Origin: Kiritimatiellia bacterium
GTDB taxonomy: Bacteria; Verrucomicrobiota; Kiritimatiellia; RFP12; JAAYLN01
Direction of reading: 5' to 3'
DNA: 35,079 nt
Assembly (NCBI GenBank): GCA_028718445.1
Contig: JAQULY010000004.1
Coordinates: 1 to 35,079 of the forward strand
Below are positions 8,262 through 17,903 of this stretch, piece after piece. The notes beneath the pieces were generated by a model that had not been told where the DNA came from, did not search any database, and saw only the letters and a list, made by a program, of their open reading frames with translations. Made by a program: the position numbers and the translations under genes. How positions within the stretch are numbered: position 1 is the first letter of the stretch; the number at the start of each line of letters is the position of its first letter.

Positions 8262-9728
8262 ATGCGAACGAGAATCGGAGTCCGCATGTCGGCAATCCTG
8301 GCGGTCTGCGCGCTTCAAGCGCTGGGCGGCGAGATGGGAACGAATGCGGATGTCAGCGTTCGCGATTTCGCGGCTCGGGTAGTGGACGGCGACTGGTCGC
8401 CCGCCGTGCAGGCGGCGTTCGATTATGTCAGCGTCAGCAACGGGTACAACTACGGCGCGACGATTCGCTTCCCCCCCGGTGTCTACCGGATCGACAAGAC
8501 CGTCAAGCTCGGGCTGAACGCCGGCAACTACGGTGTGCGGCTGAGCGGCTACGGCGCCGTGTTGATGGGCAGCAAAACGCTGGATCGTCAGCCGCTGGAT
8601 TATGAGGCGCGCAAAGCGGCTTTCGGGGAAAAGAAAGCCGAGTTTAACCTCCTGGCCTTGCCGGGCGAACTGGACTTCGACGGCACGAATGTCGGTCCGG
8701 CCATCCTGGAACTGTGGAAACCGGAAGGCGGGCCGGAGGGAGCCTCCTATGTTATCGAGGGCGTGACGTTCGACCGCGAGACGGCCGGACGGGGGGTAGG
8801 CATCAAGATACCGGCCGAGACCGTTCCCAAAAACGTTACCTTCCGCGACATCAAGGTTCACAAACAGAACGTCGGCGTGCACATCAACCACAGTTACCAG
8901 ATTCGTTTCGAGAGCTGCATCATCCGAGGCAACCGGATCGGCATCTGGGGGCGCAACCACTTCAACTCGATCAGCATCCTCAACAGCTCGATCCGGCGGC
9001 AGCATCTGCACGGCATTGTCATTGGGCCGAACGCCGGCACCTGGGGCAGCAGCGCCGTCTACATCGCGGGCAGCATCTTCGAGGAAATTAAAGGCTATGG
9101 CATCCTGAATGCCGGCGGCGTGCAGGTGGCGATCGTCAACAATTACTTCGAACAGGTCGGCAATTGCATCGGCGTCTTTTCGCCCTTCGGCAACACCATG
9201 ATTGAATGCAACCACTTCTGGGGGGACGGTTACGGCTACGGCTGGAAGATCAACAAGCATCGCGGCGAGGACGTGCAGGACCGCGGTCACGTGGTGATAG
9301 ATTCGACCGGCGTGCAGCTTCGTAACAACCGCTATGCCGGGATGCCGCCAATCCTGGTGTTCGGACTCGGCGGCAAGAACAGTTTCGACGCCCAGCCGAT
9401 CGTGGCCGCGAAGGCCGCCCTCGCGGACAAGACCATGGCAGCCGATTCGGCCGGTTACGGGGCCTACGTTTACGACGCGAAAACGACGCAGTTCGTGTTC
9501 CGCGCCTGGCAACTGGCGGGGGACCACACCGAGTCGGCGAAGCCGGCGCCAGTAGTGACGAATGCTCCGACTGGCCCGACTTGCACGATTTGCGGACAGG
9601 TTTATGGGGCCGTCAAAGGCGACCCGAAGCGCAAGATCCCGGTGGGCACGGCCTTCGAGGCGCTGCCGGCCGATTGGGTCTGTCCCTCTTGCGGCGCGGC
9701 GAAGAACACGTTTCTTGTTCCGGAGTAG
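8262..9728 (+). CDS. Secreted right-handed beta-helix (pectate-lyase-like) protein with C-terminal rubredoxin domain
   Basis: ORF open from 8079; candidate starts 8238/8262/8286. Signal-like MSAILAVCALQALGG, then VSVRDFAARVVDGDWSPAVQAAFDY...IRFPPGVYRI typical of pectate-lyase superfamily; C-terminus TCTICGQVYGAVKGDPKRKIPVGTAFEALPADWVCPSCGAAKNTF. Confidence 0.8.
   Translation: MRTRIGVRMSAILAVCALQALGGEMGTNADVSVRDFAARVVDGDWSPAVQAAFDYVSVSNGYNYGATIRFPPGVYRIDKTVKLGLNAGNYGVRLSGYGAVLMGSKTLDRQPLDYEARKAAFGEKKAEFNLLALPGELDFDGTNVGPAILELWKPEGGPEGASYVIEGVTFDRETAGRGVGIKIPAETVPKNVTFRDIKVHKQNVGVHINHSYQIRFESCIIRGNRIGIWGRNHFNSISILNSSIRRQHLHGIVIGPNAGTWGSSAVYIAGSIFEEIKGYGILNAGGVQVAIVNNYFEQVGNCIGVFSPFGNTMIECNHFWGDGYGYGWKINKHRGEDVQDRGHVVIDSTGVQLRNNRYAGMPPILVFGLGGKNSFDAQPIVAAKAALADKTMAADSAGYGAYVYDAKTTQFVFRAWQLAGDHTESAKPAPVVTNAPTGPTCTICGQVYGAVKGDPKRKIPVGTAFEALPADWVCPSCGAAKNTFLVPE
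9579..9725 (+). other. Rubredoxin domain (part of CDS 8262-9728)
   Basis: Two CxxC knuckles with the 30-residue Cys-to-Cys spacing of classical rubredoxin, plus GDP, GT.F..LP.DWVCP.CG..K..F. Confidence 0.9.
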
Positions 9729-9911
9729 ATCAGGCCTTGTTGAAGGCCAGGTGCCCGAGCGCAACCACATTTGGGAACATGTGAACGTACAATGGGGACA
9801 TGTAGGCGCAGCACGGAAGCGCGGCGCCGACAGCTTCATACGATCCCAGGGCCGCGACTGTAAGGTGCACCGTCCCATAGGTCCGGCGCTACCGTTCCGG
9901 TCCATCGTCAA

Positions 9912-9940
9912 GTAGGGCGGGACCTACGGGACCGCCCCCC
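9912..9940. repeat. Weak GTAG-type intergenic hairpin (GGGCGG...CCGCCC)
   Basis: gtagggcgggacctacgggaccgcccc; 6-bp stem 9915-9920/9932-9937; similar start to the 6263 and 6293 hairpins. Confidence 0.35.
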
Positions 9941-10178
9941 GTCGGCGGCGCGACTTTGATGCAGACAGCGGCGCCGGCCGGTGGACGTCCACGGCGACCA
10001 GAACGGCTGACGAGTGAGTGACCGGACAATCGTGCACCGTTCGCGTCGGCGCTCTCGTGCCGCTGTGAGCATGGCCGCGATTCGTCTTTGATGGTCACGT
10101 TCCTGCTCGAACCGCGAAAGGTCTGTCCGCAACACTGGTCTTCGTCGCACGCTTCGTCGCACCATTTGTCGGTTACGG

Positions 10179-10270
10179 CTTCTGGAATGAGCGAGAATTC
10201 AGTATGCTGCCATGGTTTCGCGTGGACAAAGGAGGAAGGGAGTCTGAGCAGTGACGGCGAGCGAGGACAC
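10179..10270 (+). promoter_or_regulatory. Leader cassette copy A (promoter-like/leader/RBS/GTG start)
   Basis: aattcagtatgctgccatggtttcgcgtggacaaaggaggaagggagtctgagcaGTGacggcgag is closely matched at 30256-30342. Confidence 0.75.
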
Positions 10271-11273
10271 AGGTGCGACGATCTGGTACGACGGCGCGTT
10301 GTTGACGGTGGAAGGTAAAGGTTGGCAGGCAACCGAGTCCTTTTACGATCGCCTGCCGGCCAAGGCCAAGGGCATGGTGCCTGATGGTGTGTGGGGTTTG
10401 AGCCGGGCGTCGGCCGGAATCTGCATTCGGTTTGCGACGGACGCATCATCCTTGCAGGTACGCTGGAGTCTGACGGAAAGCGAACTGAGCATGCACCACA
10501 TGCCGGCCACGGGCAAGAGCGGCGTGGACTTGTACGGCAGGGATCCGGCAGGCAACTGGACCTTTCTGGGCAATGGCCGTGCGCTTCAGATGTCCAACAC
10601 CGCCAGCTTCGAGACCAGGTCGGCAAGCGAGTGCCTGCTATATCTGCCTTTGTACAACGGCGTCACCGCCGTGGCCATCGGAATTTCCAAGGACAATCGG
10701 CTGGCGCCGCCGCCGGCGTCGGTCCGCGATCGGCGCAAACCCATCGTCTTCTACGGCACCTCGATCACGCAGGGCGGGTGCGCATCACGCCCCGGATTGG
10801 CCTACACGGCCATTGTCGGGAGGAAACTCGATGTGCCGGTGATCAATCTGGGCTTTTCGGGAAGCGCGCGGATGGAGCCGGAACTCGCGGACTTGCTGGC
10901 CGAACTCGATCCGTCCGTCTATGTCATAGACAGCCTCTGGAACATGTCCCCGGCCCAGGTGGCGGAACGCATCGAGCCCTGTGTGCGGAAACTGCGCCGA
11001 GCACATCCCGAGACCCCGATTCTCTTGGCCGAGGACTCGAACGTCTGGGGCACGACGCCGACCGAAAAGGGGCGCGTGTTGCGGTCCGTCCACGAGAAAT
11101 TGACCTCGGAGGGCATCAAACGACTCGCGTTCCTATCGAACGAGGAGATGTTGGAAACCGATGGCGAGGGGACCGTGGACGGTTGTCACCCGAACGATCT
11201 GGGCATGATGAGGCATGCCGCCGCCTTTGTGAAGGCTCTGAGCGGCTTCAAGGCGGAACTGGGATTGCGGTAG
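10251..11273 (+). CDS. SGNH/GDSL-family hydrolase (esterase-like)
   Basis: Block I FYGTSITQGG, NLGFSGSARMEPE, C-terminal DGCHPNDLGM (D-x-x-H). Confidence 0.8.
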   Translation: MTASEDTGATIWYDGALLTVEGKGWQATESFYDRLPAKAKGMVPDGVWGLSRASAGICIRFATDASSLQVRWSLTESELSMHHMPATGKSGVDLYGRDPAGNWTFLGNGRALQMSNTASFETRSASECLLYLPLYNGVTAVAIGISKDNRLAPPPASVRDRRKPIVFYGTSITQGGCASRPGLAYTAIVGRKLDVPVINLGFSGSARMEPELADLLAELDPSVYVIDSLWNMSPAQVAERIEPCVRKLRRAHPETPILLAEDSNVWGTTPTEKGRVLRSVHEKLTSEGIKRLAFLSNEEMLETDGEGTVDGCHPNDLGMMRHAAAFVKALSGFKAELGLR

Positions 11274-14200
11274 CAGTTCTGGCAATGCTTGCGCCCATGA
11301 TGCCGAAGATGACTGCGTTGGCAACGGCCTCGATCGCGACGGACGTCAGTTCGACGCCGGGACGCAGGGCGAAGGGAATCAGCTTGGCCTCCGTGTCTAC
11401 CGTCACCCACTTGTGCTTGTCCGCCACATCCAAAGATCCGGCCGGCCCCACGCGGCCGCCAATGTTCTCGAACCCGCACCGCTCCAGCGGTTTACGCGGG
11501 ATGTAGCGAACGTCCCGATGGAATGTGTGGGTCGCGCCTAAGTCGTCGAAGTACTTGCACCAGCAGTCGCCGATGTCGAACGGCGGCACAAGATCCACGG
11601 CAGTCGCATGTCCGTCCTCATAACGCAGATGGACCCGCACGTTCGGTATGTGGCTCTGTGTGGGGAACGTAACACCGCTGAGCATCAGATACAGCGTTCG
11701 GCCCGGGGCGCGCACGGGGAATTCCAGCCGCACGGGGAATCCGCCCATTAACGTCACGACACCGATGTTCGCGCCTCCCCCAACCGTGCGGAAGGGAATC
11801 CCGTCGGTTGTCCACGCGACGTCGTCGCTCCCGACTTTCGCGCGCCACGCCGCGTCGCTCGGTTTGTCACGAGCCGGCGTGTACGCCCAGAAATCCTTGA
11901 GGTGCGTCTGCCAGTAATCGAAGCCGATGTCGCTGGCCGGCGGCCGGGGCCAGTGGGCCACGGAGGCCTCAACAACACGGTCGCACGCATCCATCACGGT
12001 GGCGTTGAAGACCGACCGTAAGTCAACTGTTGTCCACAAATCCAGGCGCCGCGCCGACACCTCCGGCGGCGCCCACCGTCGGACCGGTGGCGGCGTGGCC
12101 GGCTCGATGCGCACACGCAGGGGCCGCCAGGCCGGGCACGCCTTGTTCGCCGATTCCAGGAACAGTAGACCGGGACCCGCTGCGCCGTCCACGATCGCAC
12201 GTAACCGTCCGTCGGAGGTGCGGCGCGCGTCTCTGAGCAGACCCTGCGGATCGACACAGTCGCACGCTCCATACTTCGTCAGAGGCAACTCACACGCCGC
12301 CCCTTCCTTCAGATTCACTTCCGGCAGCGTCGCCAGGCGGGACGGTCGGTAGGTAACAGCGAGCCGTCCCCGGTGCGCCGGCTTCATGGTCGTACTCAGC
12401 CAACTGCCGCCGCTGCGCGCTTCGAGGTCGTACGCCAGCGTCCTGCCGTTGCCGCGTACGGATGTGACGGCTCTGGCGCAGACCGGCAGACGGAACCGCA
12501 CGGCCGTCTTCACCGGCGAGGTCCAGGCGATCTCGATCCGGCCCGGTTTCCCGCGCCACTCGTACCCGACGTGCGGCGTCCGGATAGACGCACGGCGCCA
12601 CGTCGCGGGAAACTGCGGGCACAGCGTCACCTCGCCATCCTGCCGCCGCGGCCGGATGCCGAACAGTCCTTCCGTCACCGCCCGCGTCCACATGCCGACC
12701 ACATCGCCGAACCCTGAGTTCGTGCCAGGGGAGTCCGTGCCCACACACCCCGCGTGCGGCCCCTCGAACATGAGCATCGTCACAGCCAGTAACACCTCGT
12801 AGGCGTCCGCCGCCTGGCCGCCCAGATAATTGGTCAACGCGTAGTTCAGATTGTCGGCGGTGTTCGGCTGGAAGTGACTGTAGGGCGGGTGCCAGTTCGA
12901 TGGCCACCAGAGCCGTCCACCGTTCCGGGCCGACACCTGCTGCAGGTGCATCTCGACCCAGTGCAGCATCTGTGAGATCTGCAGCGGGGCCGCCGCCCCG
13001 AATTCGGCCGCATGGTTGACCGCCGGCAGAGCGGGCTCCGGGTGCACCCAGGGGTGATTCCACGTGTCGACGAACTCGGCAAACACGCCCACGCGCGTCT
13101 GCCACAACTTACGCTGCATGGCGGCCCGAATCCGCCGTGCCCGCTCGCGAAACGGCTCCGGGTCTTCTCCGATGCGCGCGGCCACATCGGCCAGCAGATG
13201 GTGCGCCTGCAGGAGATAGGCGGACGTGTGAGTCGCTTGGCCGCCCATGTAGAAGTGCTGGTCGCTCACGCAGACGTCGAGGGCGCTTTCGTAAAGGTCC
13301 TCGTTTCCCGGCTGCAACCGCCGGTTGTGCCACTCCACGATGCTGACAAGCACCGGATAGATTTCCCGCATGAGTTCCCGATCGTCCGTATGGTCGAAGT
13401 AATGGCGCACGTGGTCCAGGAAGACCGGATTCATGTTGTAACAGACGGCGCGGTCGCGTCCGAAGATCCGGTGATCGAAGAGTGATCCGAGAGCGCCGTG
13501 GTCTGGATCGGTCGCGTTTCGCACCAAGCCCAGACGGATGTGGTTACGGATCGCCGTGCGCACGCGGTCAGTCCACCCCAGGCAGGTGGGCGCGTACCAC
13601 ACACGCCAGCCGAGATAGGGCTGGCGCCAGGTCCAGTTGCCGTGCGCGAAGGCAATATCACCCCACAACCCTTCGGTCGCAAACGCCTGCATGGTGTTGG
13701 CCGCGTCCAGCCAGGGATCGGGCGTGCACGTGACCAACCGCGCCGCGATCGTGCGGTTGCGCTTGAGCGCGGCGCGGAACGCCCGACCCGGATCGCGTAT
13801 CGCGTTCAGGATGTCGCCGCCCATGCCGACCACCACGTGCCCGATGGACCGCCCGCGCTTGAGCGGAATACGTTGCACGACCACCCGGTTGCCGCAAAAG
13901 GACGTGTCGCCCGACGAACACCACTCCGTTGCCGCCAACAAACGGTCCGGCGATGCCAGGAACGCCGACGGCTCAGCGAGCCCTGCCCGCGCCCACGATG
14001 GTCCCGCCCCTTGCACCGTGGTCTGCCACGACGGCAACACGCGGGTCACAGCGTCATATTGCCGGGTGAAAGAATCGCCCTCGTCAAACGCCCGCACCAA
14101 CTGGAACCGGCCGTGCTTCCACCGCACGCGGTCCTTGGCGCACCGTTCAGGCGCGAAGTCGAGTTCCGCCGCGTCGAGCTTGTTGGCACACGCCGCCGAG

Positions 14201-14766
14201 GCGCCACCGTAGCTCCAGACCAGGGCGGCCGGCTTGGTCAGCCCGCGCACCGCGTAGTGCACGATCAAGCCCACGGCGCCGGAGAGCGCCAACGCGGCGA
14301 CGTCGACGGTGACACCCGGAAAGGCTGCGTCACGCAGCCGGTACTCCATGCGACCCTCTATGTAGGACACGTCCACGCGGTCCCAGTCCTGGAGCCACTT
14401 GCCCGGTCCGTTCTCCACGGCCATCCCGAGGACCAGATGTCCCTGCAACCCGCCAGCCGTATGGGCATCCAGCAGAAAGCGCGGCACGTTCCACGCTGTG
14501 ACTACCGGACGGAAGGCGAACGCGCCCACGTGCGGCCCTGGCGTGGGCGGCTGGGGCGGACCGTGGTAGCCGACGACCTCGGCGGGCAGTGCCACGCAAT
14601 CCAGCTTCTTCCGTTGCGCCTTGGTAAAGAGCAGAGCGCGATCGGCGGGCGGAAACAGCGGACGGCAGTGCCGGCGCGCGCCTTCTCCGTCCCCCACGAT
14701 ACGCTGGCGCCAACCGCCGGTAACAGGTCCATAGCCTTCGTTTTTCGAAATCGTCACGGTTTGCAC
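11248..14766 (-). CDS. Large cytosolic-looking glycoside-hydrolase-like protein with central (alpha/alpha)6 toroid, possibly DUF4450-like
   Basis: 1172-aa ORF, 9 bp downstream of the preceding gene; toroid-type region (SLFDHRIFGRDRAVCYNMNPVFLDHVRHYFDHTDDRELMREIYPVLVSIVEWHNRRL...), bacterial GH-like C-terminus; no obvious signal peptide. Confidence 0.65.
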   Translation of the reverse strand: MQTVTISKNEGYGPVTGGWRQRIVGDGEGARRHCRPLFPPADRALLFTKAQRKKLDCVALPAEVVGYHGPPQPPTPGPHVGAFAFRPVVTAWNVPRFLLDAHTAGGLQGHLVLGMAVENGPGKWLQDWDRVDVSYIEGRMEYRLRDAAFPGVTVDVAALALSGAVGLIVHYAVRGLTKPAALVWSYGGASAACANKLDAAELDFAPERCAKDRVRWKHGRFQLVRAFDEGDSFTRQYDAVTRVLPSWQTTVQGAGPSWARAGLAEPSAFLASPDRLLAATEWCSSGDTSFCGNRVVVQRIPLKRGRSIGHVVVGMGGDILNAIRDPGRAFRAALKRNRTIAARLVTCTPDPWLDAANTMQAFATEGLWGDIAFAHGNWTWRQPYLGWRVWYAPTCLGWTDRVRTAIRNHIRLGLVRNATDPDHGALGSLFDHRIFGRDRAVCYNMNPVFLDHVRHYFDHTDDRELMREIYPVLVSIVEWHNRRLQPGNEDLYESALDVCVSDQHFYMGGQATHTSAYLLQAHHLLADVAARIGEDPEPFRERARRIRAAMQRKLWQTRVGVFAEFVDTWNHPWVHPEPALPAVNHAAEFGAAAPLQISQMLHWVEMHLQQVSARNGGRLWWPSNWHPPYSHFQPNTADNLNYALTNYLGGQAADAYEVLLAVTMLMFEGPHAGCVGTDSPGTNSGFGDVVGMWTRAVTEGLFGIRPRRQDGEVTLCPQFPATWRRASIRTPHVGYEWRGKPGRIEIAWTSPVKTAVRFRLPVCARAVTSVRGNGRTLAYDLEARSGGSWLSTTMKPAHRGRLAVTYRPSRLATLPEVNLKEGAACELPLTKYGACDCVDPQGLLRDARRTSDGRLRAIVDGAAGPGLLFLESANKACPAWRPLRVRIEPATPPPVRRWAPPEVSARRLDLWTTVDLRSVFNATVMDACDRVVEASVAHWPRPPASDIGFDYWQTHLKDFWAYTPARDKPSDAAWRAKVGSDDVAWTTDGIPFRTVGGGANIGVVTLMGGFPVRLEFPVRAPGRTLYLMLSGVTFPTQSHIPNVRVHLRYEDGHATAVDLVPPFDIGDCWCKYFDDLGATHTFHRDVRYIPRKPLERCGFENIGGRVGPAGSLDVADKHKWVTVDTEAKLIPFALRPGVELTSVAIEAVANAVIFGIMGASIARTATAIPVPP

Positions 14767-14775
14767 CCCAGTCGA

Positions 14776-17700
14776 TCACCGAGCCACGATTACACGGAAA
14801 TTGCGGGCGGAGACGGCAAAGCGGGCACAGCCGTCGGCAAGAGGAACCGTGGTCTGGGCTGGTGGAACGGCCTGTTCGGCGTACGCATCCACGAGCGCTG
14901 CCGGCGCCGGCATTCCCAGCGCACTCCAATTTGGGGTCAACTCGACCTCGCTGTCGGCGTCGGAATTGTTCATTGTCACGAACAAGGCCTTGCCATTCCG
15001 GGTAAAGACGGAGGTGACGACCGGGGATTGCGTGGTCTTGGTTTGCACGAGCGAGTTGTTCTCCCAGTACCCATGGAAAACCGTATTCGAATCCCAGCCG
15101 AATGCCATTTGCACCCGGTACGCTTGCAGGACGGGGTCGCCGTTAATGCAGTCCCGCGTGCAGGGAATGTCGCTCACCCATAGCATACCCAGCAGGTGTT
15201 CGACGGCGGGAATCCCCTCAGGCCCCAGCACGCGTCGCTTTTTCTCGGCATCGCCCGCGACCGCGCGGGCAAGCTCCGGCAGGAACATCATAGGAATGCC
15301 ATAATTGCGGCCCATATATTCGGCGCGCAGGGCCTCCAGGCTCAGCACGCGATAGTAATTGAGATCGGCGACGAGGTTGGCATTGAGGGTCAGATTCTCG
15401 CCGGTCAACATCAGATCGGCGAAGGCGAGTTGCGACATGATGGGCGCGCCGGACTGATGATTGTAGAACTTCAGGCGGGGCCACCGCGCTTTGACCGACA
15501 GATACGCGCGCCGCTGAAAGTCCCGTGTTCCCAATAAGGAAAATATCCCGTCCTTGCCCCACACGGCCTGAGCGCAATCCAGATAGTAACCGCTGATCTT
15601 GTCCGGCAACATTGGATTGTCCGCGAACAGCTTGTTGCAGCGCCATACCATGTAGTCGCGCATGTCCGGATTCGTGCGCCACCTCCGCACGGATGTGTAG
15701 GCCGCGGCGTTGTCCTGATACTCGCCCCATCCCGCGAAAGTCTTCAAGACGTCGTCGCCGCACCAGATCGCCGAGGTGTTCCAGTAAAGATACGGGAAGA
15801 GATTCCTGGCATTCAGCCGGGCGCACAGCGCGTACGTGTTCGAGTTCGCCACCAGGTAGCCATAGGGGCCGTCCTTCTGGTTGGTTTCGATGTTCCATTG
15901 CGAATAGGTCTGAGCGGATCGTTCGTTGTCGGGCAATTTGCTCAGATCCCACGTGCAACCCCGGATCGCCTCCAGCGCCCAGGCGCGCCAATCCGTCGGA
16001 ATCGGTTTTACCGGCGTTGCCTGTAAGCCGAACGCATAACGGCGCGGCGCGCCGTCCAGCCGGGTCGGCTGGTCAACAAGTGTGAATCGGAGCACCGTTT
16101 CCTTCTCGCCTGGTTCGACAGCCAGCATCCGGGTCTTGTCTAGCAGGTTCCAATCTGTGTAATCCTGCGTCGACCACTGCAAACCGCCTTTATCGTTGCC
16201 CAGCCAGACGACGGGATCGATGGCCAGCAGGCTATTGAACTTGCTGACGGCGCCGGACGGGTGGATGTAGCCGGCGTTGACCAGAGGTGCGGCGGCGCGG
16301 TCAAAGGGAATTTCCAGTATCAGATGATCCAGCGTATGGGTGGACGACTTCCCGCCTAACGCGATCTCCTGCCACAGGAAACCGTCGTATTCGAGGTAGC
16401 CCTTGACCGTGAGCGGAACGACGCCGAGTTTCCCCTTGAACGTGAAATCGGCGCGTAGATCGGTCACCTTGTTCCACTTGAAGGCGGGCTTGCGAATGGA
16501 CACCGGCTGGCCGTCGATCTTTGCGCTCAACGTGATTGGGCGCGATAGCAGTTCCTGTCCCTGGCTTTTGATCTGCGTCGGGAAAGCGCCGGCATCCCAA
16601 GCGTACTCCCGACCCCAGCAGGTCAACGTCGTATCGTTACACCGCACCGGTTCCCAAGGCGCCGGGACCGACTGAACCTCGCCGATGCGATTACCGAGCC
16701 ATTCCGGCATGTCGGCGACCCGCAGGGAGGTGTCGCTGGTTGCGATCACGCGACCCGTCCGCACGAGTTGGACATGGACCGCATAGGCTCCAGCATTCAA
16801 CGACGGAGAGTCCAAAAGAATGCGTTGATGCAGATTCGTCGCCGCGGCAACGCCCGCCAGCCGAACTTTCGCCGTACGTGGATCCTGGATCACATATTGA
16901 TACCAAGCGTCCCGCAACTCGTTGGTCGCCCAGCCAACCGTTTCGGTCATGAGCTCCACCCGTCCCTGCCGTAATTCATAGTTCGCCAGCGCGCTGAAAT
17001 AGGGCGCTTCATCCTGGCGCGGCGATAAGAGGCCCGCCAACCCCTTTTCGTAGATGGCCCTGGCCTCCGCCGGTTTGACCGGACGATCCAGAATGAGCAC
17101 CTCGTCAATCGCCGTGTCCGGCACGCCGTTATCCCGCAGATTCTTCCCGCCGATAATGAAATCCTTGGCCGGATGTCCGATCAGATGAGGCGTTGGCACA
17201 TAGTTGGCGCCGACAAACTGCCCATTCACATACATCGCCATCTGGTTGCCGGACCAGGTTGCGATCAGGTGGCCCCACTGGCCATCGGGCAACTCAAGCG
17301 ACACCTTGCCGCCGGCATCCCCGGACGCCGGCATCACTGTGTAAAATTCTCGATGATAGGTGTCCTGCTGCACGAGCCAGAGGGCCGGGTAAATGAAGGA
17401 TTTGTACAGCCAGACGAAGTCGCCACTATCGCCCGGCCCCGAGGGGACTACGTCGTGGAGGCGAAAGTAGAAGCGCATATAGGTGTCGGTCTTATCCCAG
17501 CCGACGGGTTTGATCCACATCGCCACTGAGCCGGCGTTGATGTCGAGGTTGCCGGCTGTGGCGTATCGCAGTTCGCTTCCCGGACCTCCAACAAGCACGG
17601 CCTTCCCCGCGCGTCCCTCCACAAACGTGGCCGTCGTGGTCGCCGTCAGCGCTTTGCTCCCTTGCGCAATGCGGCCGTCGGTGGTCCCATCGAAAGGCGC

Positions 17701-17868
17701 ATAGAAGAGAACATGCGTGGCCGTGATTCCCCATGCGGCGCTTGTCCACAGACTTGCGACCAGCAGCAGGCACCCGAGCATGCTTTTCGAAAGTCCCCTT
17801 TGCGCCACGGGTTTGCCATCCGTCGTCGAGCGTTGGCACGGGTTGCGTTTATGCTGATATCGGCTCAT
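14776..17868 (-). CDS. Secreted LamG-domain + DUF6067/GH123-like protein
   Basis: Signal SMLGCLLLVASLWTSAAWG; LamG-like FYAPFDGTTDGRIAQGSKALT...IDEVLILDRPVKPAEARAIYEKG; then VVWLGNDKGGLQWSTQDYTDW and FGLQATPVKPIPTDWR typical of GH123-like/DUF6067 proteins. Confidence 0.7.
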   Translation of the reverse strand: MSRYQHKRNPCQRSTTDGKPVAQRGLSKSMLGCLLLVASLWTSAAWGITATHVLFYAPFDGTTDGRIAQGSKALTATTTATFVEGRAGKAVLVGGPGSELRYATAGNLDINAGSVAMWIKPVGWDKTDTYMRFYFRLHDVVPSGPGDSGDFVWLYKSFIYPALWLVQQDTYHREFYTVMPASGDAGGKVSLELPDGQWGHLIATWSGNQMAMYVNGQFVGANYVPTPHLIGHPAKDFIIGGKNLRDNGVPDTAIDEVLILDRPVKPAEARAIYEKGLAGLLSPRQDEAPYFSALANYELRQGRVELMTETVGWATNELRDAWYQYVIQDPRTAKVRLAGVAAATNLHQRILLDSPSLNAGAYAVHVQLVRTGRVIATSDTSLRVADMPEWLGNRIGEVQSVPAPWEPVRCNDTTLTCWGREYAWDAGAFPTQIKSQGQELLSRPITLSAKIDGQPVSIRKPAFKWNKVTDLRADFTFKGKLGVVPLTVKGYLEYDGFLWQEIALGGKSSTHTLDHLILEIPFDRAAAPLVNAGYIHPSGAVSKFNSLLAIDPVVWLGNDKGGLQWSTQDYTDWNLLDKTRMLAVEPGEKETVLRFTLVDQPTRLDGAPRRYAFGLQATPVKPIPTDWRAWALEAIRGCTWDLSKLPDNERSAQTYSQWNIETNQKDGPYGYLVANSNTYALCARLNARNLFPYLYWNTSAIWCGDDVLKTFAGWGEYQDNAAAYTSVRRWRTNPDMRDYMVWRCNKLFADNPMLPDKISGYYLDCAQAVWGKDGIFSLLGTRDFQRRAYLSVKARWPRLKFYNHQSGAPIMSQLAFADLMLTGENLTLNANLVADLNYYRVLSLEALRAEYMGRNYGIPMMFLPELARAVAGDAEKKRRVLGPEGIPAVEHLLGMLWVSDIPCTRDCINGDPVLQAYRVQMAFGWDSNTVFHGYWENNSLVQTKTTQSPVVTSVFTRNGKALFVTMNNSDADSEVELTPNWSALGMPAPAALVDAYAEQAVPPAQTTVPLADGCARFAVSARNFRVIVAR

Positions 17869-17903
17869 CGGACACCCTTGACCTTCAGGTTGCCATCACC
17901 TTT

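Noticed and set aside
8259-9911. 550-aa minus-strand ORF opposite the beta-helix/rubredoxin gene
   Set aside because: Antisense shadow ORF in GC-rich DNA; composition rich in R/H/A/D, no recognisable motif, while the plus frame has clear domains.
9729-10178. 450-nt intergenic stretch as a structured ncRNA or degraded gene
   Set aside because: Several short ORFs and small inverted repeats but no consistent frame, motif or strong structure visible by eye.
13498-15183. 561-aa plus-strand ORF opposite the toroid protein
   Set aside because: Shadow ORF spanning two minus-strand genes and their junction; no family motif.
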